A stretch of 7,887 nucleotides of DNA, taken from Oscillospiraceae bacterium (lineage in GTDB: Bacteria; Bacillota; Clostridia; Oscillospirales; Oscillospiraceae). This document shows positions 1 through 5,911 of the stretch, in pieces. The notes below the pieces were generated by a model that saw nothing but the letters and a program-made list of their open reading frames with translations, ran no database searches and had not been told where the DNA came from. The DNA lies in contig JAFOJR010000208.1 in the NCBI GenBank assembly GCA_017420125.1, forward strand, positions 1-7,887, in the 5' to 3' direction. Both the position numbers and the translations under genes were made by a program. How positions within the stretch are numbered: the first letter of the stretch is position 1; the number at the start of each line of letters is the position of its first letter.

Positions 1-142
1 CAACGGCGAGGGAAGTATGAAATGCGGCATGTTCCGCGGTGGGATGAAATAACAGAGCGCAGGCACCGGACAGCAGCGCAACAGCCAATAAACAGGCTGT
101 CAATATTTTGAATCGGTTGATTTTTGCAGTCACAATAAACAT
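1..142 (-). CDS. N-terminal part of an exported or membrane-anchored protein (partial)
   Basis: This leftward gene leaves the window at position 1; only the first 47 codons are visible. The ATG at 142-140 has a GGAG Shine-Dalgarno sequence (AAAGGAGC, 158-151) about 9 nt upstream, and a promoter candidate lies further upstream at 225-198. The product begins MFIVTAKINRFK, a positive N-terminus, followed by a hydrophobic stretch of about 20 residues (roughly 13-32, ILTACLLAVALLSGACALLF). This is a signal peptide or single-pass membrane anchor. Cysteines sit at about residues 17 and 28, but I see no convincing lipobox. After the anchor the chain becomes polar (HPTAEHAAFHTSLAV). The catalytic part is not visible, so function cannot be assigned. 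Membrane-anchored polysaccharide deacetylases of Clostridia often start in a similar way, but that is only a guess. That a gene starts here is fairly secure; its identity is open. Confidence 0.7.
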   Translation of the reverse strand, partial: MFIVTAKINRFKILTACLLAVALLSGACALLFHPTAEHAAFHTSLAV

Positions 143-197
143 GGCGCGGTGCTCCTTTCTTTTTCATATGATGGATATTTATGATAAGGCGGAAAAA

Positions 198-225
198 AAT
201 ATAACAGAGAACAGGAAAAAAGCAA
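198..225 (-). promoter_or_regulatory. Candidate sigma-A promoter for the leftward gene (extended -10)
   Basis: On the minus strand, TTGCTT (225-220) and TATATT (203-198) are separated by 16 nt, with TG placed as an extended -10 (TGTTATATT, 206-198). A start near 191 would give a leader of about 50 nt before the ATG at 142. The AT-rich background makes chance matches likely, but the extended -10 and the position relative to a well-supported start favour it. Confidence 0.5.
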
Positions 226-321
226 AACAAAAATCCACAAAAGGGAACCGGATTTTCGTAGAATGGTTACAAGAAAAAAACAAATTTTCGACATTTTTCA
301 CAACAAATTTTTAAAATACTA

Positions 322-349
322 TTGAAAAAAACTGAAAATGATTATATAG
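322..349 (+). promoter_or_regulatory. Candidate distal sigma-A promoter for the regulator gene
   Basis: TTGAAA (322-327) and TATAGT (344-349) are separated by 16 nt. Transcription from here would give a leader of about 185 nt that includes the inverted repeat at 412-455. It lies in an A-rich stretch, so a chance match is possible. A better-spaced candidate sits closer to the gene. Confidence 0.35.
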
Positions 350-411
350 TAATAACCACAATCAAAATAATATGCCTGATTTGCAGCAGAAATGCGCAGA
401 CGGACATACGC

Positions 412-455
412 TTTTTCCCGTGAAATGGCTTGCAAATGCACACCCATGGGAAAAA
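412..455. repeat. Nested inverted repeat upstream of the regulator
   Basis: TTTTTCCC (412-419) is perfectly complementary to GGGAAAAA (448-455). Inside it, ATGG (425-428) can pair with CCAT (444-447), leaving a 5-nt bulge on the left side. No T-run follows on either strand, so it does not look like a terminator. It could be an operator or, if the distal promoter is used, an RNA hairpin in the leader. Confidence 0.4.
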
Positions 456-480
456 CAAAAGGTTACGTTTAGGGTCAAAA

Positions 481-509
481 TTGACAGACCCGTGATTGAG
501 ATATATGAA
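481..509 (+). promoter_or_regulatory. Candidate proximal sigma-A promoter for the regulator gene
   Basis: A perfect TTGACA (481-486) is followed after 17 nt by TATGAA (504-509), a 4 of 6 match to the -10 consensus. Predicted initiation near 516 would give a leader of about 25 nt ending in a strong Shine-Dalgarno sequence before the ATG at 541. This is the best-placed promoter for the regulator and possibly for the downstream ftsEX genes. Confidence 0.6.
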
Positions 510-540
510 AATATATCGAAAGGAAAAGGAGGAACAGGCA

Positions 541-1632
541 ATGTCAGGCCGAATTTTTCAAGGAGTTGTTTTACAGCTTAAGACGCCTGCGAACTGCACC
601 ATCGGTGTGATTGACGCAGGAGGAAATATCATTGCATGCAATGAAATCTCAAAAATCGGGACATCTTGGCCGGAAGCTGTGGAAATTGTCCAAAACGCCG
701 GAGAAGCGATTGTTCCCTGGAATGGCTGGCAATTTTGCCAACTGTCCGACTGGAACGGACAGTTTGATTATGCAGCCTTTGTGGAAGGGGAGGACGCGCG
801 CAGCGCGTTGATCTGCTCCATGGCTGCCGTGGCGCTGAACAATGCGAAAGTATATTATGAAGAAAAGCATGACAAGGCGTCCTTTATTAAAAGCATCATT
901 TCCGACAACATTCTGCTGGGCGATCTTTATCTCCGGGCCAAGGAACTGCATGTGGACTCGGATGTTCCCAGAGGCGTGCTGCTTGTGCGGCAGACGGAAC
1001 GGATTGATCACGCTGCTTTGGACGTGGTTCAGGGGCTGTTCCCGGACAAGCAGACGGATTTTGTGCTGTCCACCAGCGAAAGTGAGATTGCTGTCATCAA
1101 ACAGCTCCCGGAAGGGGCGGACAGCCGCATGTTGATGGAGATTGCAGAAAATATGGAGGAAACGCTTCAGAATGAATTGAAGCTGAAATGCGCCATCGGC
1201 ATCGGCTCCATTTCGATGCACCTGCGGGATCTGGCCCGGGCTTATAAAGAAGCCCAGGTGGCCATTGATGTGGGCAAGGTGTTTGAGACAGACAAGACCA
1301 TCATCAACTATGAAAACCTGGGGATCGGCCGGCTGATCTATCAGCTGCCTACCACGCTTTGCGAAATGTTCCTGCAGGAAATTTTCAAAAAGAGCCCCAT
1401 TGATGCGCTGGACTCCGAAACGCTGTTTACCATCAACAAGTTCTTTGAAAACAATTTGAACGTTTCGGAAACTGCGCGGAAACTGTTCGTGCACCGGAAC
1501 ACATTGGTATATCGCCTGGAAAAGATCAAGAAGCTGACAGGTTTGGACCTGCGGGAGTTTGACGATGCCATCACCTTCAAAGTGGCGCTGATGGTCAAGA
1601 AATATCTGGTTTCCCGCGGCGTCGAGTCGTAA
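541..1632 (+). CDS. CdaR/PucR-family helix-turn-helix transcriptional regulator
   Basis: This gene encodes a 363-residue DNA-binding protein of the CdaR/PucR type. The ATG at 541 is chosen because AAGGAGG (526-532) sits 8 nt upstream; the frame runs open further back to a TTG at 496, but that start lacks a ribosome-binding site. Residues about 15-110 (GVIDAGGNIIACNE, then IGTSWPEAVEIV) resemble the small-molecule sensing domain of sugar-diacid regulators. Residues about 140-250 (RGVLLVRQTE ... CAIGIGSISMHLRDLARAYKEA) match the degenerate GGDEF-like middle domain of CdaR proteins. Residues about 295-360 contain the C-terminal helix-turn-helix (VSETARKLFVHRNTLVYRLEKI, about 308-329), typical of this family. 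The family usually activates genes in response to a metabolite. The ligand and targets cannot be read here. The ftsE-ftsX-M23 genes lie 90 nt downstream on the same strand, so they are plausible targets or co-transcribed, by position only. Confidence 0.88.
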   Translation: MSGRIFQGVVLQLKTPANCTIGVIDAGGNIIACNEISKIGTSWPEAVEIVQNAGEAIVPWNGWQFCQLSDWNGQFDYAAFVEGEDARSALICSMAAVALNNAKVYYEEKHDKASFIKSIISDNILLGDLYLRAKELHVDSDVPRGVLLVRQTERIDHAALDVVQGLFPDKQTDFVLSTSESEIAVIKQLPEGADSRMLMEIAENMEETLQNELKLKCAIGIGSISMHLRDLARAYKEAQVAIDVGKVFETDKTIINYENLGIGRLIYQLPTTLCEMFLQEIFKKSPIDALDSETLFTINKFFENNLNVSETARKLFVHRNTLVYRLEKIKKLTGLDLREFDDAITFKVALMVKKYLVSRGVES

Positions 1633-1641
1633 GACGATGTG

Positions 1642-1691
1642 CCAGACATTTGAATCTGCGAATGAAACATTCGGTTCAAAGGGATGTCTGG
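1642..1691 (+). other. Long imperfect hairpin between the regulator and ftsE
   Basis: The 90-nt gap before ftsE contains three nested complementary arms: CCAGACAT (1642-1649) with ATGTCTGG (1684-1691), TTGAA (1650-1654) with TTCAA (1675-1679), and CGAATG (1659-1664) with CATTCG (1668-1673) around an AAA loop. Small internal loops or bulges lie at 1655-1658/1674 and 1680-1683. No T-run follows, so it is not a standard intrinsic terminator. It may be an RNA processing or stability element that sets ftsEX levels relative to the regulator. The central part is repeated in degenerate form at 4545-4566. Confidence 0.65.
1654..1674 (+). repeat. Short intergenic repeat, copy A (inside the pre-ftsE hairpin)
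   Basis: This 21-nt segment, ATCTGCG then AATGAAAC then ATTCGG, matches 4545-4566 at 19 of 22 aligned positions, with one 1-nt gap and two substitutions. Both copies sit shortly after a stop codon. Copy A forms the perfect apical stem CGAATG-AAA-CATTCG. Confidence 0.45.
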
Positions 1692-1722
1692 TTGAAGCGA
1701 TTGTTTGAACAAAGGAGAAAAA

Positions 1723-2412
1723 ATGGTACGTTTAATCGGTGTATATAAGTCATATGACAATGGAGTCCGCGCGCTGAAAGGGGTAAACCTGCGGATTGAC
1801 GACGGCGAGTTTGTCTTTCTGGTCGGCCCGTCCGGCTCCGGAAAATCCACCATCGTAAAGCTGATTACAGCCGAGATAGAACCGACGGAAGGGAAACTGA
1901 TGGTCAACGGGTTCCATCTCAATGATCTGCGGGCGTCCAAAATCCCGCGCATGCGGAGAACGCTGGGCATTGTGTTCCAGGATTTCCGTCTGATTGAAAA
2001 TAAGACGGTATATGAAAATCTGACCTTTGCCATGCGCGCCGTGGGCGCTTCCAGAGAAGAAATCAAAAAGAGAATTCCTTACGTATTGGAGTTGGTCGGC
2101 TTAGACAAAAAAACCCGCCGTTTGCCTCACGAGCTGTCCGGCGGAGAGCAGCAGCGTGTTGCCATTGCAAGGGCGCTGGTGAACAACCCCAGCATGATCG
2201 TGGCGGATGAACCTACAGGGAATCTGGATCCCGCCCGCAGTCTGGAAATCATGATGCTGCTGGAACGAATCAACTCTCTCGGGACAACAACGCTGGTAGT
2301 GACCCATGAAAAGGAACTGGTAAACCGGTTTTCCAAGCGGGTCGTGGCCATTGATAACGGCCGCATTGTCAGCGACGGAATGGATGGATATTACAATTAT
2401 GAAACGATGTAA
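1723..2412 (+). CDS. ftsE: Cell-division ATP-binding protein FtsE
   Basis: This gene encodes the 229-residue cytoplasmic ATPase of the FtsEX complex, which belongs to the ABC superfamily but works as a signal transducer rather than a transporter. The whole chain is one nucleotide-binding domain: Walker A GPSGSGKST (35-43), Q-loop glutamine 86 in VFQDFRL, signature LSGGEQQR (138-145), Walker B IVADE with catalytic E163, D-loop GNLDP (166-170), and switch H195 in VVTHE. Family-typical text includes GEFVFLVGPSG near the start. The ATG at 1723 has AAAGGAG (1711-1717) 5 nt upstream; an in-frame TTG at 1705 has none. The imperfect palindrome TTGTT-TG-AACAA (1701-1712) abuts the ribosome-binding site. 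The stop codon lies inside ftsX, indicating translational coupling. ATP hydrolysis is expected to drive shape changes in FtsX that switch on an extracellular peptidoglycan hydrolase. Confidence 0.97.
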   Translation: MVRLIGVYKSYDNGVRALKGVNLRIDDGEFVFLVGPSGSGKSTIVKLITAEIEPTEGKLMVNGFHLNDLRASKIPRMRRTLGIVFQDFRLIENKTVYENLTFAMRAVGASREEIKKRIPYVLELVGLDKKTRRLPHELSGGEQQRVAIARALVNNPSMIVADEPTGNLDPARSLEIMMLLERINSLGTTTLVVTHEKELVNRFSKRVVAIDNGRIVSDGMDGYYNYETM

Positions 2413-3286
2413 TTTTGGATATTTCCTGGCAGAAGGCATACGGGGCATTTTTATCCATGGCGTGATGTCCTTTGCGGCAGTGGTGTCTACCGTCGCATGC
2501 CTGCTGATCATGGGCAGCTTTACGCTGGTAGCGGTCAACGTAGGCGCCTCCATTGTAAATTGGGAGCAGAAGAATGAAATTTTGGCTTATGTTGACGATA
2601 CGCTGTCGGAAAATGACGCAAGAGCGATTGAATCAAAAATCCGCGCGATTCCCAATGTGCTGGAATGTACCTTCATTACACGGGAACAGGCCATGGAGAA
2701 TTTTGTGAAGGACAAGGCAGGCGACAGCCTGTATCGGGATCTTCCGGCGGAAATTCTGCGCCATCGATACAGCATTCGCCTGGAGAACATAGAGGATATG
2801 GAAACCACGGTAGCCCAGATTGAGAAAGTGCAGGGAATTGCGTCCGTCAACGCCCTGCAGGAGGTTTCCAACGGGTTTATGACCGTGCGAAATATTGTGG
2901 GCGGCGTGGCAATCATCTTGATTATCGTGCTTTTGGTTGTTTCCATCTTCGTGATTTCCAATACCATCCGGCTTGCCACGTATGCAAGGCGGGAGGAAAT
3001 TGCCATTATGAAGATGGTGGGCGCCACCAACTGGTTTATCCGCTGGCCCTTTATTTATGAAGGTTTGATTTTGGGAATTTTAGGTGCTGTGATTGCATTT
3101 TTCTGTCAATGGGGGATTTACAATGCCATTGGCGGAGCCATCTCCAAAACAGATACCCTGTCTCTGTTTACGGTAATCCCGTTCCGCAGCATGGCACTCT
3201 ATGTAGGAGAAATCTTCCTGGGGACCGGACTGGTGATCGGTGTTGGCGGGAGCTTATTGGCCATTCGGAAGTTCCTGAAGGTATAA
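2399..3286 (+). CDS. ftsX: Cell-division protein FtsX (membrane subunit)
   Basis: This gene encodes the 295-residue membrane partner of FtsE. The start chosen is the ATG at 2399, 14 nt before the end of ftsE. It matches the usual FtsX beginning (MKRCNFGYFLAEGIRGIF), although the frame is open back to 2351. Only a weak GGATGGAT-like sequence precedes it, consistent with translational coupling to ftsE. Four membrane segments are visible: about 22-46, 166-188, 220-243 and 268-290. The region between the first two (about 47-165) is the extracellular domain that contacts the coiled coil of a peptidoglycan hydrolase in known FtsEX systems. The stretch TIRLATYARREEIAIMKMVG, followed by ATNWFIRWPFIYEG, is the typical cytoplasmic loop that couples to the ATPase. 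The M23 gene begins 13 nt downstream and is the likely hydrolase partner. Confidence 0.96.
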   Translation: MKRCNFGYFLAEGIRGIFIHGVMSFAAVVSTVACLLIMGSFTLVAVNVGASIVNWEQKNEILAYVDDTLSENDARAIESKIRAIPNVLECTFITREQAMENFVKDKAGDSLYRDLPAEILRHRYSIRLENIEDMETTVAQIEKVQGIASVNALQEVSNGFMTVRNIVGGVAIILIIVLLVVSIFVISNTIRLATYARREEIAIMKMVGATNWFIRWPFIYEGLILGILGAVIAFFCQWGIYNAIGGAISKTDTLSLFTVIPFRSMALYVGEIFLGTGLVIGVGGSLLAIRKFLKV

Positions 3287-3302
3287 GGAGGGTCAGCTGT
3301 TG
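3285..3302 (+). promoter_or_regulatory. Strong ribosome-binding site deciding a TTG start (M23 gene)
   Basis: AAGGAGG (3285-3291), a perfect match to the anti-Shine-Dalgarno sequence, overlaps the ftsX stop codon and lies 8 nt before TTG (3300-3302). No in-frame ATG is available before the signal sequence, so TTG is the start. Confidence 0.85.
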
Positions 3303-4508
3303 AAAAAACAAACAAAGCGTACGGATAAGCGGCGTTTATTCGTCGTGGTGCTGGCTTGTGTACTGGTGTTGGCACTGCTGCTTCCTTTGATGATTTACAT
3401 CTCCACCCCCGCAGGGGCCGTGACACAGTCGGAGATCAACAATTTGAAAGCAAACGCCGCCAAGCTGGCAGAACAGAAAAAGGGCTTGTCCCAAAAAATC
3501 TCGGAGCTGGCCCAGGACAAGGAAAGAGTGTTGGAGCAAAAGGCCGCTCTGGACCAGCAGAACGCCCTTTTGCAGGATGAAATCGACAATACCACCGCGC
3601 TCATTGCCCAATACGATGTTTTAATCAAGGAAAAAGCGGCAGAGCTGGAGGAAGCCAAGCGAAAAGAACAGGAGCAGTATGCCCTGTTTTGCAAGCGGGT
3701 GCGTTCCATGGAAGAGAGCGGGTCTGACTCTTATCTGGCTGCGCTCTTCGGAGCGACGGACTTTGGCGATCTGGTAGACCGGGTGACCTTCATTCAGGAG
3801 ATCATGGAGTATGACCAGAATCTGATGGATCAGCTGGCCGCAGCCCGGGAGGCCATCGCAGAAAAGAAGGCCGAGCTGGAAACGGCCCAGAAAGAGCAGA
3901 AACAGGCCAAAGCAGATCTGCAGGCACGGCAGAATGAACTGGAAGCCCAGATTCAGGAAGCCATTGCCCTGGTGAACCAGCTGGCCGCCCAGAAAGAAGA
4001 GTATCAGTCTGCCCTGCAGCAGCTGGAGAAGGACGAAGACCGGATTTCTGCGGAAATTGAGCAGAAAATCGCCGCGCTGGAAAAGAAGAATGCCACCATC
4101 GGGGTCACGATTAAAAGCGAGTCCGGCTATCTGTGGCCGCTCAACGGCTATACCCGCGTTTCCTCTGGGTTTGGCGGGCGGATTCACCCCCTCACCGGCA
4201 GGTGGAAAGTGCATACCGGACTTGACATTCCGGCGCCGGGCGGCACGCCCATTCACGCCACCAAGAGTGGCACGGTTGTGGTGTCGGCCTACGGCTCCTC
4301 TTACGGCAACTATGTCAGCATCAGCCATGGCGGCGGAAATTCTTCTCTGTATGCCCATATGTCCAGACGTGCTGTCAGCGTGGGACAAACGGTGAAACAG
4401 GGTCAGGTGATCGGCTATGTGGGAACCACCGGAAGCTCCACCGGCAACCACCTCCATTTTGAAATCAGAGTCAACGGAGCCAGAATCAATCCGAAAAGTG
4501 TATTTTAG
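3300..4508 (+). CDS. Coiled-coil M23 (LytM-type) metallopeptidase, likely FtsEX-controlled cell-wall hydrolase
   Basis: This gene encodes a 402-residue peptidoglycan endopeptidase starting at TTG. A positive N-terminus (KKQTKRTDKRR) precedes a hydrophobic segment (about 13-35) ending in a possible AGA cleavage site near residue 40. The protein is therefore exported or membrane-anchored, acting outside the membrane. Residues about 42-268 are a long Glu/Gln/Lys/Ala-rich coiled coil. It is interrupted near 133-180 by SDSYLAALFGATDFGDLVDR, a motif typical of FtsEX-activated hydrolases and activators (PcsB, CwlO and EnvC types). Residues about 278-402 are the M23 domain, with H305 and D309 (HTGLD) and H386 (HLHFE) as expected zinc ligands and H353 and H384 as catalytic histidines. 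All are present, so it should be an active enzyme, unlike the degenerate EnvC domain. It lies 13 nt after ftsX, which makes it the natural FtsEX partner. The specific peptide bond cleaved cannot be told. Confidence 0.92.
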   Translation: MKKQTKRTDKRRLFVVVLACVLVLALLLPLMIYISTPAGAVTQSEINNLKANAAKLAEQKKGLSQKISELAQDKERVLEQKAALDQQNALLQDEIDNTTALIAQYDVLIKEKAAELEEAKRKEQEQYALFCKRVRSMEESGSDSYLAALFGATDFGDLVDRVTFIQEIMEYDQNLMDQLAAAREAIAEKKAELETAQKEQKQAKADLQARQNELEAQIQEAIALVNQLAAQKEEYQSALQQLEKDEDRISAEIEQKIAALEKKNATIGVTIKSESGYLWPLNGYTRVSSGFGGRIHPLTGRWKVHTGLDIPAPGGTPIHATKSGTVVVSAYGSSYGNYVSISHGGGNSSLYAHMSRRAVSVGQTVKQGQVIGYVGTTGSSTGNHLHFEIRVNGARINPKSVF

Positions 4509-4544
4509 CGTTTTGAAAATGGATGCTGCGGACGCAGGACTTTC

Positions 4545-4566
4545 ATCTGCGGAATGAAATGTTCGG
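4545..4566 (+). repeat. Short intergenic repeat, copy B (after the M23 gene)
   Basis: This segment is the partner of 1654-1674. It contains ATCTGCGGAATGAAA then TGTTCGG. The changes relative to copy A remove the perfect apical stem, so any function through RNA structure is weakened here. It could be a decayed member of a dispersed intergenic repeat family or a chance match. Confidence 0.4.
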
Positions 4567-4585
4567 CAAAAACCGGCGTTCCAGA

Positions 4586-4616
4586 GAATATTTGTATTCT
4601 TTTCGTCATAAGAATA
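4586..4616 (+). promoter_or_regulatory. Inverted repeat with a weak sporulation-type promoter resemblance
   Basis: TATTCTT (4595-4601) and AAGAATA (4610-4616) form a perfect 7-bp inverted repeat with an 8-nt loop. GAATA (4586-4590) and CATAAGA (4607-4613), 16 nt apart, resemble the -35 and -10 elements of forespore sigma-G promoters, with one mismatch in the -10 and a spacer slightly shorter than usual. No good sigma-A promoter is visible between the M23 gene and the S41 gene. Confidence 0.25.
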
Positions 4617-4631
4617 AGTGCAGAAAGCCTG

Positions 4632-4668
4632 GAGCGCAGGGGACATTCCTCTGCGCTCTTTGGTTTTT
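4632..4668 (+). terminator. Intrinsic terminator between the M23 and S41 genes
   Basis: GAGCGCAGGGGA (4632-4643) pairs with TCCTCTGCGCTC (4647-4658) as an uninterrupted 12-bp stem (one G-T wobble) with a 3-nt loop. It is followed by TTTGGTTTTT (4659-4668). The strong stem and the T-rich tail, broken only by GG, fit a rho-independent terminator for the ftsE-ftsX-M23 transcript. It ends only 31 nt before the S41 start, leaving no room for a promoter downstream of it. Partial readthrough or regulated termination is therefore likely if S41 shares the transcript. Confidence 0.8.
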
Positions 4669-4699
4669 GAACAGGAATGGAAAGGAAAAGAGGAAAAAC

Positions 4700-5866
4700 A
4701 TGAAAAAACAAGTTCGGTTTTCCGCTTTTATCAGCGGCATTCTGCTGGCCTTTTTGGCGGGCTTTGTTCTGCATATGGGATTTGCGGGGATTTTGCGGCC
4801 CCATTCGGTCATTGCAGAAGCAGAAGAACAGATCAAGACCAAATTTATCGGGGAATATGATGCGCAGACCGTTCAGGACATGACCATTGAAAGCATGGTG
4901 AACGCCCTGGGCGACCAGTGGTCCCATTATCTCACGCCGGAGGAATTCACCGCTTACAAGGCGGCTGTCCAAAATGCCTATGTAGGCATCGGCGTCACCG
5001 TGGAACAGAAAGAAGACCGGGGAAAGATCCAGATCCGGGAAGTGCAGGAGGGCGGCGCAGCCCAAAAAGCCGGAGTGCAGCCGGGTGAGTGGATTGTGGC
5101 GGTGGACGGCGTTTCGCTGGAGGGAAAAACAATGCGGGAGGCCCGGAGACTGATTGCGGGAGCAGAGGGAACCGATGTCACTTTGACCATCCAGGCGGCG
5201 GACGGAACGGAACGGGATGTGGTTTTGACCCGCTCCGCAATGGCGGTGGTCCCCGTGAAATATGAGATGCTGGAACAGCAGGTGGGTTATATTAAAATTG
5301 TGAATTTTGACAGCACATCCAGCCAATACGCAAAAAAGGCAGTGCAGGCATTGATGGATCAGGGGGCAGAAAGTCTGATTTTTGACGTGCGGAACAATCC
5401 GGGCGGTCTGCTGAGCGAGCTGCTGGATTTATTGGATTTTCTGCTCCCGGAATGTGACACGTTCTTTTCTGTCAGCTACACCGGCCAGGAAGTGATGTAT
5501 CACTCCGATGAAAACAGTGTTGATCTGCCCGTTGCCGTTTTGGTGAACCAGGAGACGTACAGCGCCGCGGAATTTTTTGCGGCTGTCTTTCAGGAGACCG
5601 GACGCGGGCAGGTCGTCGGCGTTCAGACTTCCGGGAAGGGGTATTCCCAGGTGCCTATCCCGCTGTCCAACGGTGGGGCCATTGTGCTGTCCACAGCCAA
5701 ATATTTTACGCCCGACAAAGTAAGCCTGATTGGCAAAGGGGTGGTGCCGGACATGGTGCAGAACCTGACGGAAGAGCAGGAAACGGCGCTGCAGAAAGGT
5801 TCTCTGCCCAAAGCAGAAGACCCCCAGGTGCAGGCGGCATGGCGCATATTGACAAAAACGCCGTAA
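4700..5866 (+). CDS. S41-family C-terminal processing serine protease with PDZ domain (CtpA/CtpB type)
   Basis: This gene encodes a 388-residue exported protease. The ATG at 4700 has GAGG (4690-4693) 6 nt upstream and is followed by a signal anchor (about residues 8-28 after MKKQVRF). The upstream in-frame extension back to 4523 crosses the terminator and is not coding. A helical N-terminal region contains the family-typical MVNALGDQWSHYLTPEEF. A PDZ domain (about 94-178, YVGIGV ... PGEWIVAVDGVSL) recognises substrate C-termini. The S41 catalytic domain follows, with FDVRNNPGGLL, catalytic S288 in ETYSAAEFF, and general base K313 in TSGKGYSQ, with Q317 four residues later. The Ser-Lys spacing of 25 is usual for CtpA/CtpB proteases. 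Such proteases cut envelope or sporulation proteins; B. subtilis CtpB, encoded beside ftsEX, helps activate sigma-K. The substrate here is unknown, with CtpB-like sporulation signalling or processing of cell-wall enzymes both possible. Confidence 0.94.
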   Translation: MKKQVRFSAFISGILLAFLAGFVLHMGFAGILRPHSVIAEAEEQIKTKFIGEYDAQTVQDMTIESMVNALGDQWSHYLTPEEFTAYKAAVQNAYVGIGVTVEQKEDRGKIQIREVQEGGAAQKAGVQPGEWIVAVDGVSLEGKTMREARRLIAGAEGTDVTLTIQAADGTERDVVLTRSAMAVVPVKYEMLEQQVGYIKIVNFDSTSSQYAKKAVQALMDQGAESLIFDVRNNPGGLLSELLDLLDFLLPECDTFFSVSYTGQEVMYHSDENSVDLPVAVLVNQETYSAAEFFAAVFQETGRGQVVGVQTSGKGYSQVPIPLSNGGAIVLSTAKYFTPDKVSLIGKGVVPDMVQNLTEEQETALQKGSLPKAEDPQVQAAWRILTKTP

Positions 5867-5911
5867 ACATAAAACACGCTTGAAAACGGAGCTGATTTCG
5901 GCTCATAGGCG

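Larger units (their letters stand above)
143..540. other. AT-rich divergent intergenic region
   Basis: This 398-nt gap lies between the start of the leftward membrane protein gene and the start of the CdaR-like regulator. About 190-355 is strongly A-rich on the + strand, with repeated runs of 5-7 A. The remainder is of mixed composition and contains inverted repeats. Short ORFs at 108-314 and 372-581 have no Shine-Dalgarno sequence and no protein-like composition, so I do not call them. The region holds one leftward promoter candidate (198-225), two rightward candidates (322-349 and 481-509) and a nested inverted repeat (412-455), each listed separately. The perfect 7-bp inverted pair ATTTGCA (379-385) and TGCAAAT (431-437) is a possible protein-binding site. 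Confidence 0.8.

Noticed and set aside
108..581. Short + strand ORFs at 108-314 and 372-581
   Set aside because: There is no Shine-Dalgarno sequence, the composition is low-complexity or unpatterned, and they overlap the start of the leftward gene and the regulator promoter.
649..1494. Long open frame on the minus strand opposite the regulator (281 codons)
   Set aside because: It lies wholly antisense to a well-supported CdaR-like gene, has no ribosome-binding site and shows no family motif.
3300..4508. EnvC-type inactive activator
   Set aside because: The M23 domain keeps HxxxD and HxH and the intermediate histidine, so it should be enzymatically active.
3621..4646. Minus-strand open frame of 341 codons
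   Set aside because: It is antisense to the M23 coiled-coil gene and crosses the intergenic region; its Phe/Leu/Gly-rich composition is the mirror of coiled-coil codons.
4505..5326. Minus-strand open frame of 273 codons
   Set aside because: It is antisense to the S41 gene and runs through the terminator hairpin, with no start signals.
5849..5854. Perfect TTGACA near the end of the S41 gene as a promoter for the hypothetical gene
   Set aside because: No acceptable -10 lies 15-19 nt downstream; the nearest AT-rich hexamer (CATAAA, 5868-5873) is only 13 nt away.
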